A stretch of 20,180 nucleotides of DNA from JALHTG01 sp964528315. GTDB taxonomy: Archaea; Thermoproteota; Bathyarchaeia; 40CM-2-53-6; JALHTG01. The position numbers were made by a program, and so were the translations under genes. Positions 7,705 through 14,660 of the stretch are shown in pieces. The DNA is taken from the NCBI GenBank assembly GCA_964528315.1, contig CAZGRO010000010.1:1-20180 (forward strand). The letters run 5' to 3'. The notes under the pieces are model-generated. The model saw nothing but the letters and a program-made list of their open reading frames with translations. It searched no databases and was not told the origin of the DNA. The first letter of the stretch is position 1. Each line of letters starts with the position of its first letter.

Positions 7705-8991
7705 ATGGATCAGGAAGGCAATGCAGAAAAGGCAGTGGGTGAGGAGCGTAATGGTCTTATGAATGACGATCATGTTTCCGGAGTCATCAACCAGATGAAT
7801 ACCAGGGTCAATCCCCATCTCGTTACGGCGATGGTCTGGGCGAGCTGGATTGCTATAATGCTGCCGCGCATGGTGGTGGTTCCTCTGCTTCCAACCATTG
7901 AGCAGACATATCGCGTCACTCACGCCCAGGCGGGTCTTCTGATGACTAGCTACTACTATATCTATACTGTTATGCAGATCCCAGCTGGGGCTCTGTCCGA
8001 TCGGTTCGGAAGAAGAAGGTTCATAATTGTTTCTTTGATCGGCTCTTCGCTCGCCTCGCTAGCATTTTGGATGGTGCAGGAGTTCGAGCAAATGCTCCTT
8101 TTCCGGGCAATTGCAGGTTTCTTTGCCGGACTTTGGTATGCTCCAAGTATTAGCTATCTCACAGCTTCGGTCAGGGACGAGCATAGGGGGAAGGCTATGG
8201 GGATGGCTCTGTCAGGACCATCGGTGTCCGATGCGGTGATCTTTCTGATGGTAGGCATGCTGGGCGTGGACGACTTTGGCTGGAGGAACTATTTCTTGAT
8301 CTATGCCTTTCCCGGCTTCTTTTGCGGCTTGGCGAATTGGTTCCTAGTTAGGGAGAGAGTCAAGAGAACTCACAATCCAGTCAAACCGGCAACCCAGCCC
8401 GGAGAAGTCAGGAAAGTGTTGAGCAATCGCGTTCTGTTCGGAATACTGGTGCACAGCATCATCTTTTCGCTCGCGATGTACAGCCTCCGAACCTTTGTTC
8501 CCGTTTACCTAGTTCAATCCAGAGGGCTTAGCCCTTCCCAAATGTCTTTTCTGATGCTTTCTTATGCCATGTCGGTCGTACTGTCCGGGCCGTTAGGAGG
8601 TTATCTAGTCGACCAGCTTGGGAGCGGCCTCCCTTCATTGATTGCTCTGTGCGTTATGTGCGCAGTTGCTTTGTCGCTGCCGATTGCCCCAATGGGAGGC
8701 GCCATTGTGATAGTGCTCTTGCTCTGGGGCTTGATGGGCCAATGGTCGATTAATGCGTTCAGCGTGGTTCTGACTAGGCTTGTCCCCCCGCAGGCAAGAG
8801 GCACATTTCTCGGTGTACAGAATTCGTGCTTGTTTTTTGCTGCGGCTACAGGACCACTTGTTTTGGGCTACGTGGCCGATATTGGAGGGTTCAACGTTTT
8901 CTTTGCTTCTGCTTTGGGCCTATTTGTTCTGGCCTTACTTGTTGCAGTTCCAGTCTTGAAGGCTCAGTGGGGAACTGGCTACTTCGCGTGA
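7705..8991 (+). CDS. Major facilitator superfamily transporter
   Basis: A 12-helix MFS transporter of up to 428 residues. The motif A loop between helices 2 and 3 is visible (GALSDRFGRRR, residues about 95-105 from the first ATG), and a second-half equivalent follows (GGYLVDQLG). A short charged loop separates the two six-helix halves (near FLVRERVKRTHNPVKPATQPGE). The start is uncertain: ATGs at 7705, 7759 and 7795 are in frame. The 7795 start has a GGAG 11 bases upstream and puts helix 1 eight residues from the N-terminus, whereas the 7705 start leaves only 51 bases to the divergent amidase ATG. The substrate is unknown; the fold resembles the nitrate/sugar-phosphate/drug families. Confidence 0.88.
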   Translation: MDQEGNAEKAVGEERNGLMNDDHVSGVINQMNTRVNPHLVTAMVWASWIAIMLPRMVVVPLLPTIEQTYRVTHAQAGLLMTSYYYIYTVMQIPAGALSDRFGRRRFIIVSLIGSSLASLAFWMVQEFEQMLLFRAIAGFFAGLWYAPSISYLTASVRDEHRGKAMGMALSGPSVSDAVIFLMVGMLGVDDFGWRNYFLIYAFPGFFCGLANWFLVRERVKRTHNPVKPATQPGEVRKVLSNRVLFGILVHSIIFSLAMYSLRTFVPVYLVQSRGLSPSQMSFLMLSYAMSVVLSGPLGGYLVDQLGSGLPSLIALCVMCAVALSLPIAPMGGAIVIVLLLWGLMGQWSINAFSVVLTRLVPPQARGTFLGVQNSCLFFAAATGPLVLGYVADIGGFNVFFASALGLFVLALLVAVPVLKAQWGTGYFA

Positions 8992-9066
8992 GTCCGCTAT
9001 TTATCAGTAGAGTGTTTGCGAGGAAAAGACTTTACGCCTAGTGTCGAGTATTGTGTGTTGATCAAA

Positions 9067-10053
9067 ATGTCGTCGCAAGACGTTCAGAAGGTTATTGAAG
9101 AGCTGAAAGCCCAACAGGAAATGTTGATGCATGCATTTCACGCCTTGCAGAAGTCGATAGACGATGTTCTCTGGCATCACAAATTGGCAGATGTTGCTTT
9201 GATTAGCAAGGTTAGGATGACTGGGCCTCCGCCCCGGTATGTGCCGAACCCTACAGCGCAAGGCGCTAACAACCCAGTGGTCTTCTGGTCATATATGTTC
9301 ATTCCGAAGAATCTTGATGAATCCAGAAAGTACCCGTTGCTTGTCTACGTCCACGGGGGAGTTCACTCCAACATGGGATCATCCAGCGCCAACATAATCA
9401 GGGAACTAGTCCTTCAAGGATACCTGATAATAGCGCCAGAGTACCGTGGAAGCACAGGATATGGCGAGAGCTTCTACAAACTCATAGACTACGGAGGCCT
9501 CGAGGTGGAGGACACGTATTCTGCAAGAAACTGGATGGTGAAGAACTGCGGATTGGTTGACACTAAGCGCGTCGGAATCATCGGATGGAGCCACGGCGGA
9601 CTGCACACATTGATGAACATATTCCTTCACCCAGAGGCTTATCAGGTGGCTTACGCGGGGGTCCCAGTGAGCGACCTGGTTGCACGTATGGGTTACAAGA
9701 CAGATCAATACAGAGACGACTTCGCGGCAGACTATCACGTAGGCAAGTCGGCTTATGATAATGTGGAGGAGTATAGGCGCAGATCTCCAGCTTGGCATGC
9801 AGAGAAGCTCCAGACACCGCTCCTCATCCACACAAACACAAGCGACGAAGATGTCAATGTTCTTGAGGTGGAGCACCTGATCAAATCTCTGAAAGCCGCG
9901 GACAAAGATTTCGAGTATAAGATCTACAAAGAGGCTCCTGGAGGACACTTCTTCAACAGAATAGACAGCGAACTGGCCAAAGAGTCCAGACGGGAGATCT
10001 ACCGCTTCTTGGCAAAGCACCTGCATCCTTCATTTGAGGAACGAGGTCTTTGA
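9067..10053 (+). CDS. Alpha/beta hydrolase, S9 prolyl oligopeptidase catalytic-domain type
   Basis: A 328-residue protein from ATG 9067 (an upstream GTG at 9016 is less likely). The nucleophile is S175 in GWSHGG, the acid is probably D260 in the NTSDEDV turn, and the base is H294 in PGGHFF. The oxyanion region YVHGGVHSN (94-102) and the conserved APEYRGSTGYG (123-133) are typical of acylaminoacyl-peptidase/S9 catalytic domains. The N-terminal beta-propeller of true S9 peptidases is missing; instead residues 1-38 form a probable amphipathic helix or coiled coil. So it may be a peptidase with an open active site or an esterase. No signal peptide; cytoplasmic. Confidence 0.85.
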   Translation: MSSQDVQKVIEELKAQQEMLMHAFHALQKSIDDVLWHHKLADVALISKVRMTGPPPRYVPNPTAQGANNPVVFWSYMFIPKNLDESRKYPLLVYVHGGVHSNMGSSSANIIRELVLQGYLIIAPEYRGSTGYGESFYKLIDYGGLEVEDTYSARNWMVKNCGLVDTKRVGIIGWSHGGLHTLMNIFLHPEAYQVAYAGVPVSDLVARMGYKTDQYRDDFAADYHVGKSAYDNVEEYRRRSPAWHAEKLQTPLLIHTNTSDEDVNVLEVEHLIKSLKAADKDFEYKIYKEAPGGHFFNRIDSELAKESRREIYRFLAKHLHPSFEERGL

Positions 10054-10135
10054 CCCAGTAGAAGGCTCTGCTTGGAAGAAACGAAGGCTTTGTGTCTGAC
10101 CGTTCTCCGTGACGGAGGATAGAGCTGAAGTCGAA

Positions 10136-10708
10136 ATGTCATCTGAGAAAGTCAGGAGTTTCATAGCGGTTGATGTTACTGACAGCATTGTTCTTCAAGA
10201 GATCGTGAGCATCCAAAACGAGCTAATGCGGACAGGAGCAGATCTGAAAAGCGTTGAACAAGAGAATATCCACGCAACCCTAAGGTTTCTTGGAGAAGTC
10301 TCGCTCCCACTTCTGGATCAAGTCAAGAATGAAATGGATCAGATCACCTTTAGCAAATTTGATACGGAGTTGAAGCACATTGGCGCTTTTCCCAATCCGC
10401 GTCGTCCGAACGTTGTGTGGGTGGGGATAGAGAAAGGCCACGATGTGCTTGACAAGATATTCTCTCAGTTGGAGCCTCGACTAAGAGCGCTTGGTTTTCA
10501 AGGGGAAAATAGAGGGTTCAGCCCACACATCACAATCGCTAGAGTCAAATCGGGAAGGAACAGGGAAGCGTTGTACTCAGCGATCGCCGCATTATCTGAC
10601 AAAGAGTTTGGGGGGATGGTTGTGGATTCGATCAGGCTGAAGAAGAGCGTTCTCACCCCTAAGGGTCCCGTGTACTCCACTATCCACGAAATGAAAGCTA
10701 GACCGTAG
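10136..10708 (+). CDS. thpR: RNA 2',3'-cyclic phosphodiesterase (LigT/ThpR, 2H family)
   Basis: A 190-residue 2H phosphoesterase. Both HxT motifs are present: H46-A-T48 (IHATLRFLGEV) and H131-I-T133 (HITIARV). Such enzymes open 2',3'-cyclic phosphates on RNA ends to 2'-phosphates. The N-terminus VRSFIAVDV is the usual first strand, which favours ATG 10136; a GTG at 10109 would add nine residues, and the GGAGGAT at 10114-10120 lies rather far (15 bases) from the ATG. The CCA-adding enzyme gene follows after 41 bases; this pairing is common in archaea and points to RNA-end or tRNA maturation and repair. Confidence 0.9.
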   Translation: MSSEKVRSFIAVDVTDSIVLQEIVSIQNELMRTGADLKSVEQENIHATLRFLGEVSLPLLDQVKNEMDQITFSKFDTELKHIGAFPNPRRPNVVWVGIEKGHDVLDKIFSQLEPRLRALGFQGENRGFSPHITIARVKSGRNREALYSAIAALSDKEFGGMVVDSIRLKKSVLTPKGPVYSTIHEMKARP

Positions 10709-10749
10709 ATTGAACTAATGACGAGAGATCAGGTGTCAAGGCGAATCAT

Positions 10750-12159
10750 TTGCTCCCTATACAAGGAATTCTTGACAGAGTCATCAAAGAGATCGCGCCT
10801 AGACCAGAAGAGAGAGCTAAGATAGTAAGCATAGCTGAAAGACTCTGCCTCAAGGTCTCCGAAGCTTATTCCCAAGCAGGTTTTGAAGCTGATGTAAGAA
10901 TAGATGGATCAGTCGCCAAGGACACCTGGCTGAGCAGAGAGACTGACATAGACATTTTCGTCAAACTGCCTGCTCATTTGACACGAGAGGATCTTGAGAC
11001 AAAATGCCTGGAAGTGGTGCGGAAGGCCTTTCCGCAGCATGTTGAGCGCTTCGCCGAGCACCCCTACATCGAGGTTGAGGTTGAAGGAGTGAAGGTGAAC
11101 ATTGTCCCCTGCTTCAACGTTGAGAAGGGAAAGTGGAAGAGCGCAACTGACAGGACACCTTTCCACACAGAGTACATGAAGGCACATCTTGACGATAGGC
11201 TGAGAAATGAGGTAAGACTGACCAAGAAATTCGCGAGAGGTATTGGGGTCTATGGGGCTGAGATAAAGATCAGAGGCTTCAGCGGAATGCTCTGCGAAAC
11301 TCTCACCCTTCATTACAGATCATTTCTGGAACTCCTGAAATCTGCAACAGCCTGGAAGAACGGACAGCTGATCGATATCGAGAAATTTCATGCCGGGCTG
11401 GAGAAGGAGATACCAGACCTTTTTCCAGAGCCCCTCGTGGTCGTGGATCCCGTGGACAAGGGAAGAAACGTTGCGGCAGCGGTTGCAGAAGAGAAGATGT
11501 GGCTTTTTGTGGCTGCCGCCAGACACTTCCTTCAGCAGCCAGCAAGACACTTCTTCAAACCGCTCCCAATCAGACCTTTGACTCCGAAACAGATACATGA
11601 CCGCCTCGCCAAGAGAGGATCTGACACAGTCTTCCTTCAATTTGGTGGAGTTGATGCAGTTGTGGATGTGCTGTGGAGCCAACTGTACAAAACAGAGAGA
11701 TCTCTCTGCAACCTGCTCAAGGCGAACGACTTTCGTGTGATCCGATCGGCATCGTGGAGCGATGAAGAAACGTTCAATGTGATTGTATTAGAGCTGGAGA
11801 AGGCTAGACTCTCACCGGTAAGAATTCACCTCGGGCCGCCGGTATCCAGAGAGGCCGAATCCCAGAGCTTTCTTGAGAAGCATCTGAACGCTCGGGAAAC
11901 AGCAACCGGTCCACGGATAGAGGGAGACAGATGGGTTGTGGAGCGAACGCGCAGGTACACGGATGCGGCGACGCTGATTCGGGAGAGCCTGAGAGATGGC
12001 GGAAAATCGATTGGAGCAGCGAACAGAATTTCTCCTGTCCTTAGAAAGGGCTTCAAAGTGCTCGTCAATGGGGAAATTGCAGGCAGCTGCAGGAATCGAC
12101 GTGGGCTGGCTCTTTTTCTGACCGAGTACATGAGAGGAAGGCCGAGCTGGCTTGAATGA
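10750..12159 (+). CDS. cca: Archaeal class I CCA-adding enzyme (tRNA nucleotidyltransferase)
   Basis: A 469-residue enzyme that builds or repairs the tRNA 3'-CCA, of normal length for the archaeal class. The nucleotidyltransferase head has GS at 53-54 and DxD at D66/D68 (ETDIDIF). The following FAEHPYIEVEVEGVKVNIVPCF block is the archaeal signature region. The third catalytic carboxylate, Asp110 in the Archaeoglobus enzyme (VDVVPC), is Asn117 here (VNIVPC). The central (RGFSGMLCETL) and tail domains follow in the normal order. The start is TTG 10750; no in-frame ATG is better. The stop overlaps the kinase start by 8 bases, and thpR precedes it by 41 bases. The function is likely retained but the Asn deserves attention. 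Confidence 0.93.
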   Translation: MLPIQGILDRVIKEIAPRPEERAKIVSIAERLCLKVSEAYSQAGFEADVRIDGSVAKDTWLSRETDIDIFVKLPAHLTREDLETKCLEVVRKAFPQHVERFAEHPYIEVEVEGVKVNIVPCFNVEKGKWKSATDRTPFHTEYMKAHLDDRLRNEVRLTKKFARGIGVYGAEIKIRGFSGMLCETLTLHYRSFLELLKSATAWKNGQLIDIEKFHAGLEKEIPDLFPEPLVVVDPVDKGRNVAAAVAEEKMWLFVAAARHFLQQPARHFFKPLPIRPLTPKQIHDRLAKRGSDTVFLQFGGVDAVVDVLWSQLYKTERSLCNLLKANDFRVIRSASWSDEETFNVIVLELEKARLSPVRIHLGPPVSREAESQSFLEKHLNARETATGPRIEGDRWVVERTRRYTDAATLIRESLRDGGKSIGAANRISPVLRKGFKVLVNGEIAGSCRNRRGLALFLTEYMRGRPSWLE

Positions 12160-12479
12160 GCCCACGACAGTGTCGTTGGATGGCCTTCGAAATGATCCCT
12201 ACAGCATGATTCTCTGCTATCCAAAGCCGTCAAGCGAGGAGTTGGACAGAAGAATCACCGAGCTGTCAAGCCTTGGCATTGCTGCCTTGGAGTTTCGAGG
12301 CTCAAAGGAAGTGTTTGGGGTCAGAGTTCTTGGCAAAGGGTGTGTAGGCGTTGTTATTTCAGCGCAAACGAGTACAGGAAGAGTAGCCCTCAAGATTCTT
12401 AGAACAGACGCAGACAGGGCCGGGTTCGATCATGAAGCTTCGATGCTGAAGCTTGCAAACTCGATCAATGTTGGACCTA
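12152..12479 (+). CDS. Mn-dependent Ser/Thr protein kinase (RIO/Bud32-like), 3' part lost in gap
   Basis: Only the N-lobe is present, about 109 residues. The glycine-rich loop is LGKGCVGVV (60-68), the ATP-anchoring lysine is K81 in VALKILRTDADR, and the alpha-C glutamate is in FDHEASMLKLAN. The ATP-lobe spacing is that of small archaeal Bud32/RIO-related kinases. A ~45-residue segment precedes the lobe (YPKPSSEELDRRI) and its role is unknown. The start is TTG 12152, overlapping the cca stop by 8 bases; ATG at 12206 is an alternative. The catalytic HxD-type loop and DFG-type motif would lie in the 100-N gap, so activity cannot be judged. Operon position suggests a role around tRNA or RNA ends. 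Confidence 0.78.
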
Positions 12480-12579
12480 NNNNNNNNNNNNNNNNNNNNN
12501 NNNNNNNNNNNNNNNNNNNNNNNNNNNNNNNNNNNNNNNNNNNNNNNNNNNNNNNNNNNNNNNNNNNNNNNNNNNNNNN
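12480..12579. other. Assembly gap (100 N) between the kinase and the M20 peptidase
   Basis: Exactly 100 unknown bases, again a placeholder. The kinase lacks its C-lobe and the peptidase lacks its N-terminal zinc-binding part, so several hundred bases or more must be missing if the join is right. Confidence 0.98.
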
Positions 12580-13529
12580 TTCTGAAGCGTATGGGTGTGA
12601 AACTGAATGGCAGCTTGATTCTAGCTGCAGGAGCTGACGAGGAGGCGGGCGGCAAATATGGATTCGGCTTCTTGGCGAAGGAGCATCCCGACAAGATAAA
12701 GGCGGATTTCGCTTTGAATGAAGGAGGCGGAGGCGTAGTCAAGGCTAAGAAAGGAACCGCATACAGCTTCTGCGTAGGCGAAAAAGGTAGACTCGAAGCC
12801 AAGTTCAGGCTGAAGGGAAGGAGCTGCCATGCAGCTACTCCATGGCTGGGAGACAATGTTCTCTACAAGGCACAGGAACTCCTTGAACACATCAGAGGTT
12901 TCCAGCCTGATGTGGTCCTGACCAGCCCGATCTTCAAGCATCTTCACACACTCTACGGAATCAAAGAAAAGCCGAACAAAAGCAACTTGGAGCGCATTAT
13001 CGCGAAGATCACAAAGGTAAATGAGAGACAGGGTGTGAGTCTCAGAGCAGCCTCAAGAATGACACTGACGCCCACAATGATCCAGGCGGGCATAAAGTCG
13101 AATAGCGTTCCAGAAACCAGTCTCCTGACATGCGACATTAGAACGGTTCCAGGCCAGGACGAGAAATACGTGCACAGTCAGATACGCAGAGTGTTGGAAG
13201 GGGTTCGCGATGTCGAATATAGCTTGGACTATACAGCTGTGTCAAACCAGTCACCATTCGAGACAGAATTCGCCAGGAAGATCATGGCAGCAACAAGAGA
13301 GGCAACCGGAATCAAAGAACTCCACTTCATCCCATCATACACAAATGGCTTCACAGATTCGAGATTTGTGCGTCCACTTGGATCAATTGTGTATGGATTC
13401 GAACCTGAAAACCCTGACGCCCGAGAGATGCCTGGACGGGCTCACGGCAAAGATGAGGCGGTAGAGGTAGAATCGCTCTACGTGATGACGCGAATGTATT
13501 TGGCGTTATGCGCAGACCTATTCCTTTGA
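12580..13529 (+). CDS. M20 family metallopeptidase/deacylase (ArgE/DapE-like), 5' part missing
   Basis: The C-terminal 316 residues of an M20 enzyme; the usual length is about 400, so the HxD segment is in the gap. Seen: the catalytic and zinc-binding Glu pair in ADEEAGG, the dimerisation-domain insert with the conserved RSCHAATPWLGDN block, and the final zinc histidine in RAHGKDEAVEVESL. Family members cut short peptides or acylated amino acids with two zinc ions. The first two bases after the gap belong to a split codon in this frame. The substrate is unknown (ArgE, DapE, LysK and carboxypeptidase types are all possible). It may be in a different operon from the kinase. Confidence 0.88.
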
Positions 13530-13648
13530 CTGGAACAGGCAGGACAGAAGCTTTCAACACGGTCTATCTCCCGCATATTCGCGCGTCTTCTTGCGAGTCA
13601 GAGCCAAAGGCAGGCTAGAACTACTGATGAAACGTGTGAGTGCGGGAA

Positions 13649-13660
13649 AGCTAAATATCA
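13649..13660 (+). promoter_or_regulatory. Archaeal TATA box (with upstream purine-rich element) before the tRNA gene
   Basis: AAATATC within CTAAATATCA lies about 27-34 bases before the first tRNA base at 13686, with GGGAAAG just upstream, as expected for BRE plus box A placing the start at or close to the tRNA 5' end. By-eye match only. Confidence 0.4.
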
Positions 13661-13708
13661 GAATCGAACGTCGTAGGGTGCGAGTGGGGCCGTCGTCTAG
13701 AGGATGGC

Positions 13709-13810
13709 TCCGTTTCAAACGAAATGGAAGCATCCGGAGAACTTGGTCTAGACAGCGAATGTCGCCAACAGGATACCAGTACGCCTGCCTAGGCGTGGTG
13801 AACCTGGGGC
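13709..13810 (+). other. Probable tRNA intron 1 (about 102 bases, between D arm and anticodon stem)
   Basis: The bases needed for a normal tRNA lie on either side. The boundaries can slide by three bases because GGC occurs at both junctions. The intron opens with a strong hairpin, TCCGTTT pairing with AAATGGA (one G-U), loop CAAACG. I could not fit a strict bulge-helix-bulge at the junction by eye, so the exact ends are open. Confidence 0.6.
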
Positions 13811-13816
13811 GCTGGC

Positions 13817-13834
13817 GTCCTCAAAAGACGTAAG
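13817..13834 (+). other. Probable tRNA intron 2 (18 bases, in or at the anticodon loop)
   Basis: Eighteen bases separate the two strands of the anticodon stem beyond a normal seven-base loop. The intron could sit anywhere from position 31/32 to 37/38. It contains GTC/GAC pairing around CTCAAAA. Strict bulge-helix-bulge pairing was not found at any register. Confidence 0.5.
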
Positions 13835-13901
13835 CTGCGAGGCCAGAAGTCGCGAGTTCAAATCTCGCCGGCCCCACCACATCAGCGCCTGAGCTTCGTG
13901 T

Positions 13902-14320
13902 CTATCTGGGTGATAGGTATGGGATGGGGTGTGGTGGTACCGCCCCTGTTCCTTCCGGTTTCGGTGGGCTTAGTGACGGAATAGATAGGGAAGGGGGGCC
14001 ATATACACCTGCTTCGCTCACCCCCTAAGGGGTGTATACACGTGTCATGGCTCAGGCGTTAAAACCGCATTCAGGTATGCACGCTACCGATTCTTGGCTT
14101 AGATAAGGCTGGAGGGCTCAGATTGAACCCGAAACGGTGAATTCCAACCATTTCGTGTTCATCTTCTTAATGGCACCCGGGGGTAGAGGGGCGGTACCAC
14201 CCTGGCCGATTGCCTCAGCCGACTTGCAATCGAATGTAAGAAGGGTGAGGGGTGACCTCACCCTGCCTGCTTCAGAGACTATTCTGTGGAATAGAAGCGG
14301 ATACCCCATCTGGCCACACC
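13902..14320. ncRNA. Candidate large structured RNA, family not recognised
   Basis: No believable protein lies between the tRNA and 14440, but strong nested helices do. Helix A: 13923-13932 with 14301-14310 (10 pairs, one G-U). Helix B, directly stacked: 13933-13947 with 14187-14201 (15 perfect pairs). Between B and A come three hairpins: 14207-14232 (7 pairs), 14243-14263 (8 pairs, five-base loop) and 14267-14300 (6 pairs, internal loop, then CTATTC/GAATAG with a TGTG loop). Inside B: 13998-14002 with 14047-14051, 14002-14009 with 14031-14038, and 14130-14137 with 14148-14155 (one mismatch). A small hairpin, 13902-13916, lies just outside A. This is a classic multi-branch layout. The universal RNase P words (GAGGAAAGT, ACAGAA near GGCTTA) and the SRP helix 8 AGCA/GGAA core are not found on either strand. 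Strand is unclear: wobble pairs in A and the third hairpin favour plus, while one in the inner helix favours minus. Confidence 0.55.
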
Positions 14321-14439
14321 TGTAGCCCACTCTGCTAAGCGGATGACCTAGGAAAAATAAGGCAGATCAAAACCGAAGCACCAAACCTGAACCATCCAGC
14401 GTGTGCGGATGAAGGGGCATACAGCATTTGGTTCGGCGT

Positions 14440-14616
14440 TCATCTGAATATGAGTAATCTGAAGAGTATGGAGATGACGATGATCGCGAACAAGAGGAGA
14501 ACGAATGGCAGGAGGATGGTTTGGAGGGCTGCAATGCCTATAGCCACATAGTCTCTCCACTCCAGCTTCACTCCTTTCCTCTCCTTCACCTTATCACGTT
14601 CTCTTCCGTCGTTCAT
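14440..14616 (-). CDS. Small single-helix membrane protein in the dpp operon
   Basis: A 58-residue protein from ATG 14616, with GAGAAGG about seven bases upstream. The first ~20 residues are highly charged (MNDGRERDKVKERKG), and the rest is one long hydrophobic segment (about 24-56), with Arg near the end. The topology is a cytoplasmic charged head with a C-terminal membrane helix. It is the last gene after dppD and dppF on the same strand, 44 bases past the dppF stop. A role as an accessory subunit of the importer is possible but unproven. Confidence 0.6.
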   Translation of the reverse strand: MNDGRERDKVKERKGVKLEWRDYVAIGIAALQTILLPFVLLLFAIIVISILFRLLIFR

Positions 14617-14660
14617 GTCACGGCCTTCTCGATGAGTAGTAGCTGTGCGTCTTGACTGAG

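Larger units (their letters stand above)
13686..13879 (+). tRNA. tRNA gene with introns, probably tRNA-Arg(GCG)
   Basis: Acceptor strands GGGGCCG (13686-13692) and CGGCCCC (13869-13875) pair perfectly in seven bases, then A73 and an encoded CCA (13877-13879). The T arm is perfect: GCGAG, loop TTCAAAT, CTCGC. The D arm runs GTCTAGAGGATGGC (13695-13708). The anticodon stem CTGGC (13812-13816) pairs perfectly with GCCAG (13842-13846), with an AAGTC variable loop. The loop CTGCGAG gives anticodon GCG, Arg. Joining these pieces yields a normal 71-base tRNA body, but needs about 102 bases removed after the D arm and 18 near the anticodon loop. Sliding the second junction gives CCG or CCT, both also Arg. 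An alternative hairpin with loop CTCAAAA (anticodon CAA, Leu) fits worse, since it needs a long variable arm with poor pairing. Confidence 0.82.

Noticed and set aside
9406..10026. 206-residue minus-strand frame
   Set aside because: Antisense to the S9-type hydrolase, which has a full catalytic triad; the minus frame is Cys/Val-rich without motifs.
12359..12856. Minus-strand frame crossing gap 2
   Set aside because: Antisense to the kinase and the M20 peptidase and bridged only by N.
13591..13833. Plus-strand 80-residue frame, very rich in Arg
   Set aside because: It runs through the tRNA gene and its intron and has an unnatural composition.
13812..13846. tRNA-Leu(CAA) reading with loop CTCAAAA
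   Set aside because: It needs a G-U closed stem and a 20-base variable arm that pairs poorly, and the D arm is not Leu-like; the CTGGC/GCCAG stem with CTGCGAG loop fits better.
13940..13975. SRP RNA helix 8 (minus strand CCGGAAGGAACAG)
   Set aside because: A GGAA loop closed by CC/GG is there, but the invariant AGCA side of the internal loop is not, and the Alu-domain words are absent.
14118..14330. Overlapping 70- and 62-residue frames on both strands
   Set aside because: They lie in the palindromic region where open frames on both strands are expected; no domain, ribosome site or natural composition.
13882..14345. RNase P RNA in the structured region
   Set aside because: The nearly universal GAGGAAAGT and ACAGAA...GGCTTA words are missing on both strands; CCACAGAATAG on the minus strand lies in a simple hairpin.
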